Numbered from the stretch's first letter, positions 16,566 to 27,022 are shown. The stretch: DNA of 64,000 nucleotides from Lapidilactobacillus bayanensis (GCF_003946695.1 NZ_RHOX01000002.1:62001-126000); one strand, 5' to 3'. Notes: generated from the letters alone by a model not told the origin. Numbers and translations: made by a program.

Positions 16566-19106
16566 TTATTTAGGTGTTATTTCCTGGGCAATAGCCGCAT
16601 TCACAATCGCTTTTTCACTTTTAATCAAATCAACTCGCGCTTCAATAACTTTCTTATCCATTAGAATTTCTCGAGTTAAGCCTGGCGTATTAATCTTTGG
16701 CCCGAAGAATTGTTGATATTCAACCAAACGCGCCTGTGTCTTGAAGGCCTGACCAACAGCATTAACGTAAGTGGTAAAGCCCATACCACCACCGACTGTC
16801 TTTTCAAGCCAACGCCAATCACTTTGCAGCCAATCCCACGTAGCTTGTTGTGCGGCATCATTATTAAGCAGTGCTGGGACCCACGCACGTAAATCCTGAG
16901 GTTTAATCATAGCGGGGTTCTCTAAAGCAACAATAAGCTGCTCGATGAATTGCGCATCCGTAGTACTGGTTAAGGCAACTTGAAGATCGGTCTTGAAACT
17001 GGCATCACTAGATTTCGCATAAGTGGTCAATAGTTGAGCAAACAAGTCAGCATTACCATAATTTCTCACTTCGTTAGTCATGACTAGTGCCCGAACCTCT
17101 GCTGGTAAAGCGGCTAAGTTATCTTGGTTGGTCATAAATAAGTCATGAGTACCAGCCAATGCCACTTGGTTCTTAGCATATAACGCTGCTTTCAAAATTG
17201 CTGGACGAATAACCAAATCGTCTGCGCTATCTTCAGCACGATTTACGCAACCGAGACGTTCAACTTGTTTAGCACTTAATTCGCCAAAGAAAGTTTGCAA
17301 GTTTTTTTCTTCAGCACTATCCACTGTGACAAATTGTTGTAAATCGTTGGCTAAACGATACAGGCCAGTAATCACGATTGCTGATTGGCTATTAGCAAAA
17401 CGGCGTAATAACGGTAAAGCAGCAGCAAAGGAAATTTGGCGTCCCTCCGCTAACAAACGCATATCTTGAATAATCTGCAATTGTGCAATGGCATCATATG
17501 AATCAACCTCAGCCATGATATCAGCCATTAAAGTGTCATCATACTTCACGATAAAGTGTGAGTTGTTACCGACATTTAAGCGGAACGCTTGACCATTATT
17601 CTGGCGTAAAGTGTGATAATCGCCTAATTGTACTGTTACGTCACGCATAATTGTTGGTGCTTCTTCATAATTACCATTCAAAGGAATCTGCCACAAACGG
17701 CCCTCATCCTTCCCCGCGCCAATGAAGAATTGCTTTTGGCTTAATGTTAATTGTCCGTCAACAACAGCTGCCGTAACAACAGGATACCCTGGTTGTTCCA
17801 ACCATGAATCCATCATTGAACCAATCTTTTGTCCAGAGGCATCTTCTAGTGCTTGCCACAAATCAGCACCTGTTGCATTACCATAATGATGAGCAGCAAA
17901 ATAATTTTTCAACCCTTCACGTAAAGCCTCGTTGCCAATTAACGAACGAACCATGACTAACATTCGTGACCCTTTGGCGTAAACAATCGCACTATCAAAA
18001 ATAGCCGCAATTTCTGCCGGATTTTCCACCTGAACATGAACAGATTGAACACCGTCGGTTGCATCACGTTGCAATGCTCGCGGTACTTCAAGTGTTTGGA
18101 ATGTTTCCCAAGCTTGCCACGTCGGTTCTAAGGCATCAACTGCCACGTATTCCATCATGTTAGCAAAACTTTCATTTAGCCAAAGATCGTCCCACCACTT
18201 CATCGTCACTAGATCGCCAAACCATTGATGGGCCAATTCATGTGTAACAGTTGTGGCAACATGTTGCTTAGTTGCCATCGAGGCATTGTCTGGATCAAAG
18301 AGTAAATATGATTCCCGATAAGTAACCAAGCCCCAATTCTCCATAGCGCCAGCAGAAAAATCTGGTAATGCTAACTGCCATGAATGTGGTAATGGATATG
18401 GTGTTTGATAGAAGTCCTCGAAAAACTCAATTGCTCGTTTGGCAATATCTAATGGGAAATCTAATTCATTTAGCGCGTGTGCTTTAGTAGTGAAGACACC
18501 AATTTTAACACCGCTCTTTGTTTCAGTTTGTTTGCTTTGTAAATCACCAAATGCAAAGGCCAGCAAGTACGTTGACATTCGCATCGTCGTGTCGAAATAA
18601 TGAATCCCATTTTCAACACGATTTTCTGGCATGTTAGCTAGAATTGTTTCACCAGGTTGCTCATCATATTTAATGGCCAGATCAAAAGTTGCCTTAGCTT
18701 CTGGTTCATCAATACAGGGAAAGGCTTGTCGTGCGGACGCCGCTTCGAATTGTGTGCCAATAAGCTCTTGTTTAACACCGTCTAATTCATAGTACGATGG
18801 ATAAATACCCATCATCGTATCTGTTAATGGTGCTGAATAAGCAATTGTCATTGTGACGGCACCACTTTGGGGCAATTCGATCCGAATTGCATCACTGGTA
18901 TCATCAAGCGCGAATGGCACATCTCGGTTACCAATCTTAACTGATTCAATCGTCAAGAACTTTTGGTGAATGGCAATTTTTGATTGAATCGCTGCGCCGG
19001 TAATTGTTGATGTACCAGTAATTAATTTCTTTTGCCGGTCGATCTTAATCATCAAGTCATAATGTTCTGGCTTAAATAATTCGTAAAAATGGGTTGCTTC
19101 TGTCAT
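16566..19106 (-). CDS. pepN: Aminopeptidase N (M1 family, zinc), downstream copy
   Basis: 846 residues, the normal length of lactobacillar PepN. The exopeptidase motif GAMENWG (about residue 255) and the zinc site HELAH with a downstream NESFA glutamate (about 288-311) are intact. A beta-rich N-terminal domain and a helical C-terminal domain flank it. It removes N-terminal residues from peptides in the cytoplasm and supports growth on protein-rich media. A second, closely similar pepN lies just upstream in the same direction; the N-terminal and catalytic parts agree best and the C-terminal parts differ more. Confidence 0.93.
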   Translation of the reverse strand: MTEATHFYELFKPEHYDLMIKIDRQKKLITGTSTITGAAIQSKIAIHQKFLTIESVKIGNRDVPFALDDTSDAIRIELPQSGAVTMTIAYSAPLTDTMMGIYPSYYELDGVKQELIGTQFEAASARQAFPCIDEPEAKATFDLAIKYDEQPGETILANMPENRVENGIHYFDTTMRMSTYLLAFAFGDLQSKQTETKSGVKIGVFTTKAHALNELDFPLDIAKRAIEFFEDFYQTPYPLPHSWQLALPDFSAGAMENWGLVTYRESYLLFDPDNASMATKQHVATTVTHELAHQWFGDLVTMKWWDDLWLNESFANMMEYVAVDALEPTWQAWETFQTLEVPRALQRDATDGVQSVHVQVENPAEIAAIFDSAIVYAKGSRMLVMVRSLIGNEALREGLKNYFAAHHYGNATGADLWQALEDASGQKIGSMMDSWLEQPGYPVVTAAVVDGQLTLSQKQFFIGAGKDEGRLWQIPLNGNYEEAPTIMRDVTVQLGDYHTLRQNNGQAFRLNVGNNSHFIVKYDDTLMADIMAEVDSYDAIAQLQIIQDMRLLAEGRQISFAAALPLLRRFANSQSAIVITGLYRLANDLQQFVTVDSAEEKNLQTFFGELSAKQVERLGCVNRAEDSADDLVIRPAILKAALYAKNQVALAGTHDLFMTNQDNLAALPAEVRALVMTNEVRNYGNADLFAQLLTTYAKSSDASFKTDLQVALTSTTDAQFIEQLIVALENPAMIKPQDLRAWVPALLNNDAAQQATWDWLQSDWRWLEKTVGGGMGFTTYVNAVGQAFKTQARLVEYQQFFGPKINTPGLTREILMDKKVIEARVDLIKSEKAIVNAAIAQEITPK

Positions 19107-19319
19107 GAGTTACCTCCTGTTATGTGTCGTTCATTTTTATTATAATGTTTTCACCGTCACTTCGCTATTTACATCGTTCATGGTATCAGCCAAGGACAAA
19201 GCAAACTGCCATAGAAAATCGAGTAAAAGTCAAGTTGCGCCTCCTAATCAATCATAACTGTCCTATTTAGCGCGCTTTAATCGCATAAAGCGCCGTAGTT
19301 AAGCTACCTGAACTAAAAA

Positions 19320-19372
19320 TTTTATTTTACGACCGTAAAATAAAAGAACTGGAATATATGTCCCAGCTCTTT
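19320..19372 (-). terminator. Leftward terminator pair after the upstream pepN copy
   Basis: On the minus strand an imperfect stem (19343-19372, CTGG/CCAG core) is followed by a T-rich stretch and then a perfect 11-bp AT-rich hairpin (19320-19330 with 19335-19345). This suggests that the two pepN genes are separate transcripts. Confidence 0.65.
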
Positions 19373-19382
19373 ACTATTCTCA

Positions 19383-21917
19383 CTAGATTGTTAGTTGTGC
19401 AATTGCTGCATTAACGTCATCTTTTTCACTTTCAACTAAGTCAACTCGTGTTTCAATCACCTTAGTATCCATCGTGATTTCTCGAGTTAAGCCCGGCGTG
19501 TTAAGCTTTGGTTCAAAGAATTCTTTAAACTCGGCTAGGCGTTGTGGTGTGTGGAAGACATTGGCGATTACTGTGATATAAGTTGTGAACTCCATATCAC
19601 CACCGACAGTCTCTTGAAGCCAACCCCATCGATTGCGAATCCAGTCCCAAGCAGCTTGTTGACCATCTTTATTTGCTAAGAGGCGGTAGAACCAGCCCCG
19701 TAAATCTTGCGGTTTGATTGTATCAGCGTCTTCAAATTTTTCAATTAATTGAGCAATCAAGGCTGCATCACTCGTGCTAGTAATCGCTGCACTTAACCCA
19801 GATTGGTAACTGCTGTCAGAAGTGGTCTGGTAAGCTGTTAACAACTGGTCAAATAATTTAGCGTTACCAAAATGTTGAACCTCATTACGCAAAACATAAG
19901 GTCGAATATCAGCTGGTAAACTGCTCAATTCATTTTGATGAGCAACAAACAAATCATGTGCTGCAGCAATAGAATCAGGGTTTTCAGCATATAACGCTGC
20001 TACTAAAACGTAAGGTCGTGTTAATTGATCGTCATTTGACTCACCAGCTTTAGGCAGCCAGCCTAAACGAGTAACTTGTGCCGCACTTAGCTGATTGAAT
20101 AACGTTTTTAATGATTCTTCTTCAACGGAATCAGGCGCGACAAACTTCTTCAGGTCATTAGCTACCCGATATAACGCCGTATTAACAATGTTAGACTGAC
20201 TATCTGCGAATTGTAATAGCAACGGTACCACACTAGCATAGCTAATTTGGCGACCTTCTGCTAATAAACGTTGATCTTGCAAAATCTGCAATTGATCAAT
20301 CGCAGATAAATTCGTCACATCGTTTAAAATATCATGCATTAAAACATCGTCATATTTCACGATGAAGTGTGAATCATTGCCTACGTTAACTCGGAATGGT
20401 ACGCCGTTTTCTTTACGTAATTGCTGATAATCACCTAGTACGATTGTTTCGTCAGAGAAAATCTTTGGTGCAACGGCATAATTGCTATTCAATGGTACTT
20501 GCCATTGACGACCAACATCTTGACCGGCACCAACGAAGAATTGTTTCTGATTCAATGTTAATTGACTATCAACAACTGCCGCCGTAACGACTGGATAACC
20601 TGGTTGTTCCAACCATGAACTCATAATGGATCCAACATCAAGATTAGCAGCTGCACCTAACGCTGACCATAAATCAGCACCCGTTGCATTTCCATACTGA
20701 TGCTTAGTGAAATAGTTTTTCAAACCAGCACGTAAGGCGTCATCACCAATTAAAGCACGCACCATCACTAGTAAGCGTGCACCTTTAGCATAAACGATTG
20801 CACCATCAAAGAGTGAATCAATTTCTGCAGGATCTTCTACTTGCACATGAACTGATTGCACACCGTCAGTTGCATCACGTTGTAATGCAGCAGGTGCTTC
20901 AGAAGTTTGGAAGACTTCCCAAATGTGCCAGTCTGGTTCTAAAGCATCAATTGCCACATATTCCATCATGTTAGCAAAACTTTCGTTTAACCAAAGATCA
21001 TCCCACCACTTCATCGTCACTAAATCACCAAACCATTGGTGAGCTAGTTCGTGGGCGATGACAGTTGCAACATACTGTTTCACGCCCAGTGATGTATTAT
21101 CAGGATCAATCAATAAACAAGCTTCACGATAAGTGACTAAGCCCCAGTTCTCCATAGCACCTGCGGAGAAATCTGGCAAGGCCAATTGCCATGAATGCGG
21201 TAAGGGATATGGTGTTTGATAGAAGTCTTCATAGAATTCAATTGAGCGCTTCGCAATATCCAAGGCAAAGTCTAATTCATTAGCCTTATGAGCTTTAGTC
21301 GCAAAGACCCCAATTTTAACGCCGCTCTTAGTTGTGGTTTCCTTAGCGCGCATGTCGCCAAAAGCAAACGCAATCAAGTAAGTTGACATCCGAACAGTCG
21401 TATCGAAATAATGAACGCCGTTTTCTGTCTTAATCTCAGGCATATTGCCTAAAACAGTCTCGCCCTCATGCTCATCGAATTTAATAGCCACATCAAAAGT
21501 TGCCTTAGCTTCCGGTTCGTCCACACATGGAAAAGCTTGACGAGCAGCGTTGGTTTCAAATTGAGTCCCAATTAATTGCTTTTTGACACCATCTAACTCG
21601 TAATATGATGGATAAATACCCATCATCGTATCTGTTAATGGCGCCGTATAATCGATTACTACCGTCACTTTACCAGCATTTGGCAGCGTAACATTAATCG
21701 CATCTTGATCATTATCAACTGCGAAAGGAACAGCCTGATCCGCAACTTTCACCGAGTTAATGGTCAAATACTTTTGATGAATTGCAATTGCGGTATCCTT
21801 TGCTTCACCAGTAATGATACTTTGACCACTAATTGTTTTTGTCTCGCGATTAATATCGATATAAAGATTATAATGCGATGGTTGGAAAAGTTCATAGAAA
21901 TGCGTAAATTCAGCCAT
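19383..21917 (-). CDS. Aminopeptidase N (M1 family, zinc), upstream copy
   Basis: 844 residues, with GAMENWG, HELAHQWFGD and LWLNESFA intact, so it is predicted active. It is a tandem paralogue of the gene at 16566. Many stretches near the active site are identical, while the last 350 residues vary, which may change peptide preference. The ATG is preceded by AGAGGTAAGAG. It has its own terminator and a 276-bp gap to the next copy, so the two may be regulated separately. Confidence 0.93.
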   Translation of the reverse strand: MAEFTHFYELFQPSHYNLYIDINRETKTISGQSIITGEAKDTAIAIHQKYLTINSVKVADQAVPFAVDNDQDAINVTLPNAGKVTVVIDYTAPLTDTMMGIYPSYYELDGVKKQLIGTQFETNAARQAFPCVDEPEAKATFDVAIKFDEHEGETVLGNMPEIKTENGVHYFDTTVRMSTYLIAFAFGDMRAKETTTKSGVKIGVFATKAHKANELDFALDIAKRSIEFYEDFYQTPYPLPHSWQLALPDFSAGAMENWGLVTYREACLLIDPDNTSLGVKQYVATVIAHELAHQWFGDLVTMKWWDDLWLNESFANMMEYVAIDALEPDWHIWEVFQTSEAPAALQRDATDGVQSVHVQVEDPAEIDSLFDGAIVYAKGARLLVMVRALIGDDALRAGLKNYFTKHQYGNATGADLWSALGAAANLDVGSIMSSWLEQPGYPVVTAAVVDSQLTLNQKQFFVGAGQDVGRQWQVPLNSNYAVAPKIFSDETIVLGDYQQLRKENGVPFRVNVGNDSHFIVKYDDVLMHDILNDVTNLSAIDQLQILQDQRLLAEGRQISYASVVPLLLQFADSQSNIVNTALYRVANDLKKFVAPDSVEEESLKTLFNQLSAAQVTRLGWLPKAGESNDDQLTRPYVLVAALYAENPDSIAAAHDLFVAHQNELSSLPADIRPYVLRNEVQHFGNAKLFDQLLTAYQTTSDSSYQSGLSAAITSTSDAALIAQLIEKFEDADTIKPQDLRGWFYRLLANKDGQQAAWDWIRNRWGWLQETVGGDMEFTTYITVIANVFHTPQRLAEFKEFFEPKLNTPGLTREITMDTKVIETRVDLVESEKDDVNAAIAQLTI

Positions 21918-22028
21918 ACTCTTACCTCTACTTTTATTAGAATAAAATTATTATACAACTTTATCGAAAACGTTGCTATTAACGGCAATAATAATTTGTT
22001 TAAACGACTTTTCTGTTAGTTTAATTCA

Positions 22029-24011
22029 CTATTTATGAGAATACGTATATGGAACATGCGCAGTTTGTGGTACTTGATCCCATTGCACCAGATAACCAGC
22101 ACCATGCGCGCAAAAAACTGAACCGGGAACATTATCTAAATCCGTCACCGGATCGTATTGCGTTGCCGCAACAATTGCTGCAGCGTTGTGACAGGGACGA
22201 TAACCGGCCACGACACATTCTAGTTGTCCTAATCCATGAGTGTAAGCTTGGACATCTTGAGCATAAGCTTGCATTTGTTCAACCGGAGCTGTACCAGTTA
22301 AAGTCGTCATTAACGCTGTTGGTGTGGTATTCGTCGTTTCACTAGTCGACATATCTAATTCACCATGCATGCGTTGAATATCGTTCATCGCCCGACCAAC
22401 CTGGTTTTGATCAACCGTTAAACGGAAACGATACCACGGTTCCAATAATTGGCAATGATTAGTTGCTTTTAACATCATTAGACCCTGACGCACCGCACGC
22501 CACGTTGCCTCGCGAAAATCACCACCAACTGTGTGCACAATGCTGGCGCGACCGGAAATTAACGTCACTTTCATATCGGTGATTGGCGCACCGATCAAAA
22601 CGCCTAAATGTTCTTTAGCTTGTAAACTGGTCAAAATTTGGTGCTGCCAATTACGGCCCAACATTTCTAGTGAACAATCGCTAGCAAACGTTAAACCACT
22701 ATTCGCCGGTGCCGGTGTCATTAACAAATGCACTTCAGAATAATGCCGCAACGGTTCAAAATGACCAACACCTTCAACTGCGGCTGTGATTGTTTCTTTA
22801 TAAAGTACATGTCCTTTACCAAAACCGACCATTAAATGATAGCGATCGGCCAAAAGTTGCTGCAAGATTTCCAATTGAACTTGCCCCATGATCTGTACAT
22901 GTAGCTCTTGTATATTTTTCAACCAAGTGACATGAAGTTGCGGATCTTCATCTTCTAATTGTCGTAATGCTGCTAAACAAGCCTGAATTTCTTCACCTTG
23001 TGGATCCAGTGCATAATTCAAAACTGGTTGGATCATTGGTGGGGTATTATTAGTTGCTGCACCTAATCCTTGTCCTGGATAGGAGGTTGTTAGTCCCGTC
23101 ACCGCTGCAACGCCACCAGCTTGAATTTCTGACGCAGTGGTGAACTTTGCACCATTGTAAATGCGAATTGCGTTGACCTTTTGTTCGGCCAGCAGAACAT
23201 CTTTAGTGTGCATAACACCACCAAGAACTCGAACCCAAGTTAAACGCTCATCTTTATCCGTGTGCGAAATTTTGAACACCCGCGCGGCAAAATCAGTCGT
23301 TGGCGTTGCTGCTTTACTCCAACGCTCTAGACCAGCTAATAAAGTTTCAACGCCGTGCAGCTTTAAAGCCGAGCCGAAATAAACCGGGAACAATTTGCGC
23401 TGGCGAATTAAAATTTGTACTGTTTCATCAGAGATTGCACCAGTCCTCATTAATTCATCTAACGCTGCTTCATCACATAAACCAATCTCTTCATAATTAG
23501 CCGCAGAAATTTCAGTCGTTAAGTCATCGTTTCCCGAATAAGCGTTGAAGGCGACACAATTAGCTGTCAATTCCTTTTGCACTTGTGTCAAAACTTGCTG
23601 CTGATCAGCTCCAGCAGCGTCCATTTTGTTCACAAAAATAAACGTTGGCACTTGATAATGGGCTAACAAATCCCACAAGGTCCGTGTGTAGCCTTGAATA
23701 CCATCCGTGGCCGAAATTACCAAAATCGCGTAATCTAAAACACTTAGAACCTGTTCAGTTTGGGCCGCAAAATCCACATGTCCGGGCGTATCTAGCAAGG
23801 TTAATTTTAAATCATTAAATTGAACACTTGCTTGATGAGAAAAAATCGTAATGCCTCGTTTCTTCTCTAGAGCATCAGGATCTAAAAAGGCGTCACCATT
23901 ATCGACTCGACCCAATTTACGCAACGCACCTGTTTGGTACAGCATCGCCTCAGATAGCGTCGTTTTACCAGCATCAACGTGCGCCACAATCCCTGCAACA
24001 ATCTCTTTCAT
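22029..24011 (-). CDS. Tet(M)/EF-G-like translational GTPase
   Basis: 660 residues. The GTPase domain has G1 AHVDAGKTT (residue 10), a switch I with KKRGITI, G3 DTPGH (about 75) and G4 NKMD (about 128). EF-G-like domains II-V follow. Length and layout match the Tet(M)/Tet(O) ribosomal protection family (about 640) rather than EF-G (about 695). The sequence departs clearly from the acquired Tet(M) I know, for example IVAHVDAGKTTLSEAMLY, and it sits among housekeeping genes without mobile elements. It is probably an intrinsic paralogue; tetracycline protection is possible but not shown. Confidence 0.85.
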   Translation of the reverse strand: MKEIVAGIVAHVDAGKTTLSEAMLYQTGALRKLGRVDNGDAFLDPDALEKKRGITIFSHQASVQFNDLKLTLLDTPGHVDFAAQTEQVLSVLDYAILVISATDGIQGYTRTLWDLLAHYQVPTFIFVNKMDAAGADQQQVLTQVQKELTANCVAFNAYSGNDDLTTEISAANYEEIGLCDEAALDELMRTGAISDETVQILIRQRKLFPVYFGSALKLHGVETLLAGLERWSKAATPTTDFAARVFKISHTDKDERLTWVRVLGGVMHTKDVLLAEQKVNAIRIYNGAKFTTASEIQAGGVAAVTGLTTSYPGQGLGAATNNTPPMIQPVLNYALDPQGEEIQACLAALRQLEDEDPQLHVTWLKNIQELHVQIMGQVQLEILQQLLADRYHLMVGFGKGHVLYKETITAAVEGVGHFEPLRHYSEVHLLMTPAPANSGLTFASDCSLEMLGRNWQHQILTSLQAKEHLGVLIGAPITDMKVTLISGRASIVHTVGGDFREATWRAVRQGLMMLKATNHCQLLEPWYRFRLTVDQNQVGRAMNDIQRMHGELDMSTSETTNTTPTALMTTLTGTAPVEQMQAYAQDVQAYTHGLGQLECVVAGYRPCHNAAAIVAATQYDPVTDLDNVPGSVFCAHGAGYLVQWDQVPQTAHVPYTYSHK

Positions 24012-24115
24012 AGTTGCCGTTCCTTTCTTAACACCACCTGTTAATTATCCCACAGAATAAGCGCTAACCACAGGAAAAATAATTAAATTAATCTGGTCCT
24101 AATTCTAATCAATAA

Positions 24116-24163
24116 AAAACGATTTGATCTGAGAAAACTTTCCCAAATATCAAACCGTTTAAA
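24116..24163. terminator. Terminator downstream of dps
   Basis: AAAACGATTTGAT (24116-24128) pairs with ATCAAACCGTTTT (24149-24161) with one bulged position, with A and T runs on both sides. Confidence 0.7.
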
Positions 24164-24211
24164 ACTTTATATTTTTCTCAAATGTAACAGAAAACTAGGC
24201 GCGTTGATAGT

Positions 24212-24679
24212 TCACGCATCAATTTCCGGCGCTTTGCCTAAATGCGCTTGAATCATCCAAATCCGTTTTTCTGTCGCCGTCTTAAATTCGATAAAGATAT
24301 CTTGTGTTGAATCGTCGCCTTCAGCACCAGAAATCTCAATTCCTTTTTGATAAAGGTCGGCCAAATAGCGGTAATCCTTAACTAAGGTTGCTAAACGCTC
24401 TGTCATCGTGTGATCCCAAGTGCCCGTTTCATCGGTAATCTCAGTATGGTCAGCCATTTCTTGTAATGTTGAAAATGGGGCACCATCTAAAGTAATTAAT
24501 CGTTCTGAAACGACGTCTAATTGATCATTGATATCATCCATAAATTTATCCATCATGGGATGCAAGGTTAAAAAGCCGTTACCACGCATATACCAATGAG
24601 TTTGATGAATCACCATCGACATTTGACTCAAATCAGCAACGAGCTGATTCAAAACCGCTTTAGTTTTTGTGTACTTCAT
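24212..24679 (-). CDS. dps: Dps-family miniferritin
   Basis: 155 residues forming the four-helix Dps fold. The intersubunit ferroxidase ligands by Listeria Dps numbering are all present: His31 in THWYMRG, His43 in TLHPMMD, Asp47, Asp58 and Glu62 in QLDVVSERL. It stores iron and removes peroxide in a cytoplasmic dodecamer, protecting DNA. A PerR-like sequence with 13 of 15 matches lies at 24753-24767. The second Dps-like protein at 63047 has lost most of these ligands. Confidence 0.93.
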   Translation of the reverse strand: MKYTKTKAVLNQLVADLSQMSMVIHQTHWYMRGNGFLTLHPMMDKFMDDINDQLDVVSERLITLDGAPFSTLQEMADHTEITDETGTWDHTMTERLATLVKDYRYLADLYQKGIEISGAEGDDSTQDIFIEFKTATEKRIWMIQAHLGKAPEIDA

Positions 24680-24752
24680 TTTGTGGCCTCCTCTAATTTA
24701 TCTTACCCAATTAATGATAGATGAACGGCGACATGAAGTACAATTAAACGCT

Positions 24753-24767
24753 TTATTAGAATTGTAA
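24753..24767 (-). promoter_or_regulatory. PerR-like box upstream of dps
   Basis: On the minus strand TTACAATTCTAATAA matches the Per box at all but two fixed positions. It lies between the ackA stop and dps, upstream of a weak TTGTAC / TATCAT promoter. Confidence 0.4.
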
Positions 24768-25961
24768 TTACTTAATTCCACCCAAAGTCACAACATCGCG
24801 AGCAATCATCAATTCTTCATTTGTTGGTACAACTAAAACTTTTACTTTTGAACTTGATGTACTGATCATTTGTTCGACACCATGAGTTGTTGCATTAACT
24901 TTTTCATCAATTTCGATACCTAAATAACTTAGTGCGTGTGCGATCCGACTGCGAATTTCCGCCTCATTTTCACCAATTCCTGCTGTAAAAACTAATGTAT
25001 CTAACCCATTCATTTGGGCGGTATAGGCACCAATATATTGGACAATTCGATCAATAAAAATTGCTACTGCAACTTTAGCTCGAGGATTAGTTGCCTCACT
25101 GGCCAATAAATCACGCATATCTGAAGAGACACCTGATAATCCTGGCAGACCAGATTTAGTATTTAACAAATCGATGGTCTGTTCAGCAGATAAATCAAGT
25201 TTTTCTTCCAAAAAAGCGACTAATGAAGCATCGATATCACCAGAACGCGTGCCCATGGTGGCGCCTGCTAACGGTGTGAAGCCCATACTCGTGTTAAATG
25301 ATTGACCATCTTTGATTGCATCAAGCGAAACCCCATTACCTAAATGAGCAATGACCATTTTTAAATTAGTTAGCGGTTGCTGCAATAACTCGGCAGTTCG
25401 TTGAGAAACATAACGATAACTTGTCCCATGAGCACCATACTTACGCGCGCCGTATTCTTCGTAGTATTCATAAGGAATACTGTACAAATAGTTAACTGCT
25501 GGTAATGTTTGATGAAACGATGTGTCAAAAACGGCCACTTCTGGAACGTTCGGTAAGGCTGTCATAAAAGCACGAATGCCAGCTGCTTCAGCTGGATTAT
25601 GCAATGGCGCATATTCTGCTAATGATTCAATTTGTTCTAAAACCTGTTCATCGATCAATATTGATTGGTGGAAGATTTCGCCACCGGCCACTACTCGGTG
25701 ACCGACGCCAACAATTTCGGAAAAATCTGTGATAATCTGGTTTTCAGTTAGCGCCTTAAGTAACATTTCCACAGCAACTTGATGAGAAGAAACGCATAAT
25801 TCTTGTTCCCATTTTTGACCATTCGCAATAACTTTAATCTCACCAAGTTTTTGACCAATTCGTTCAGCAGATCCCTTGGCAATAACCTGTTCAGCGGGCA
25901 TTTCAAATAATCGCCATTTTAAAGATGAACTTCCCGCGTTGATTGCAAGTATTTTCGACAT
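24768..25961 (-). CDS. ackA: Acetate kinase
   Basis: 397 residues from the ATG at 25961, chosen because AAGGAG lies 8 nt upstream; a longer frame reaching 25988 would add nine residues unlike the family. The acetate and sugar kinase signatures are present: ILAINAGSSSLKW at the N-terminus, AVFDTSFHQT near residue 140 and VIAHLGNGVS near 200. It makes ATP and acetate from acetyl phosphate in the cytoplasm, the last step of the Pta-Ack or phosphoketolase route. Lactobacilli often carry several ackA copies; only one is seen here. Confidence 0.95.
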   Translation of the reverse strand: MSKILAINAGSSSLKWRLFEMPAEQVIAKGSAERIGQKLGEIKVIANGQKWEQELCVSSHQVAVEMLLKALTENQIITDFSEIVGVGHRVVAGGEIFHQSILIDEQVLEQIESLAEYAPLHNPAEAAGIRAFMTALPNVPEVAVFDTSFHQTLPAVNYLYSIPYEYYEEYGARKYGAHGTSYRYVSQRTAELLQQPLTNLKMVIAHLGNGVSLDAIKDGQSFNTSMGFTPLAGATMGTRSGDIDASLVAFLEEKLDLSAEQTIDLLNTKSGLPGLSGVSSDMRDLLASEATNPRAKVAVAIFIDRIVQYIGAYTAQMNGLDTLVFTAGIGENEAEIRSRIAHALSYLGIEIDEKVNATTHGVEQMISTSSSKVKVLVVPTNEELMIARDVVTLGGIK

Positions 25962-26220
25962 AACAACAGCTCCTTGAATAGGCACCAATATATAATAAGA
26001 AAGTTATTGTTTCATCGCCTATATATCTTATGATAAACAATATCATACTGAAAAAAATTTCAAAAAGCAATCAAGATGCAGCTTATAATAACGCTGTTTT
26101 ATAAGCGAACGGATACAATCATTCCCGCAAAAAAATATTAAACTTCTAAAATTTAAGGATAATTCATGATACGATAATAGATATTAAATTCACTGAAAGT
26201 AACACGAGGAACAACTGACC

Positions 26221-26877
26221 ATGAAAAAAGCAATTCACGCTTACGAACAACCTGTATTCGGCGCCTTATTGACCATGACCGCCGGGGCAATGGATGCTTA
26301 TTCATATTTACTTCACGGAAAAGTTTTTGCTGGTATGCAAACGGGAAATCTAATCCTGTTAGGTATTCGTTTGGGTGAGCGGCAATTTAATCTATGCTGG
26401 CGTTATGCTATTTCTTTGCTGGCATTTTTTACCGGTACGTTAATTGTACGAATTTTTCAGCGCAACAAGCTGTTCAAAACTCACGGGACTAAAGGACGTC
26501 AAATTATCCTGCTATATCAAGCTTCATTATTAATTCTAGTCGCAATTCTAGGAACTCATATTTCTAACTTTGGTGCGACAATTATTTTGTCTATTGCTGC
26601 GGCAGGAGAGTTACAAGCATTTCATCAACTAGACGGTGTGCCCTTTACACCACTGATGATGACCGGAAATTTACGAACACTTGCCGAAACAACTTGGGAC
26701 ACTGTTGTTTATCACGAATCCGCGGCCAGGCATCGCTTAAGCACGACCTTATTAATCTTTATTGCCTTTACGATTGGCTCTGCTTTAATCGCTGTAACAA
26801 TTCCTTATTTAGGAACTGCAGCAATCTTAATTCCTGCCGTCATTCTACTATTAGCCTGGTTAAAATTAGCACATTAA
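26221..26877 (+). CDS. YoaK/DUF1275 family membrane protein
   Basis: 218 residues with six predicted membrane segments. The N-terminal AGAMDAYSYLLHGKVFAGMQ, with TGNLILLG close behind, and a second MTGNLR half near residue 148 are typical of DUF1275. The function of the family is not established; no transported substrate is known to me. It is a single gene between ackA (divergent) and a nitroreductase (convergent), with a hairpin terminator after it. Confidence 0.85.
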   Translation: MKKAIHAYEQPVFGALLTMTAGAMDAYSYLLHGKVFAGMQTGNLILLGIRLGERQFNLCWRYAISLLAFFTGTLIVRIFQRNKLFKTHGTKGRQIILLYQASLLILVAILGTHISNFGATIILSIAAAGELQAFHQLDGVPFTPLMMTGNLRTLAETTWDTVVYHESAARHRLSTTLLIFIAFTIGSALIAVTIPYLGTAAILIPAVILLLAWLKLAH

Positions 26878-26953
26878 GTACCATATCGTCGTTATATCGA
26901 TCGTTTTTTACTTCTTCGTAAAGTAAATGATCACTGAATTCCCAGTGCAAAAT

Positions 26954-26998
26954 AAAAGTCGTCTAACTTAAATAATATTGAAGTTAGACGACTTTTTT
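26954..26998. terminator. Bidirectional terminator
   Basis: AAAAGTCGTCTAACTT (26954-26969) pairs with AAGTTAGACGACTTTT (26981-26996), a perfect 16-bp stem followed by T residues, between convergent genes. Confidence 0.9.
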
Positions 26999-27022
26999 AC
27001 TTATTCAATTGTACGTTAATTT

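Noticed and set aside
22029-24011. Direct call as a tetracycline resistance gene
   Set aside because: The sequence differs from acquired Tet(M) and no mobile context exists; family architecture alone does not prove resistance.
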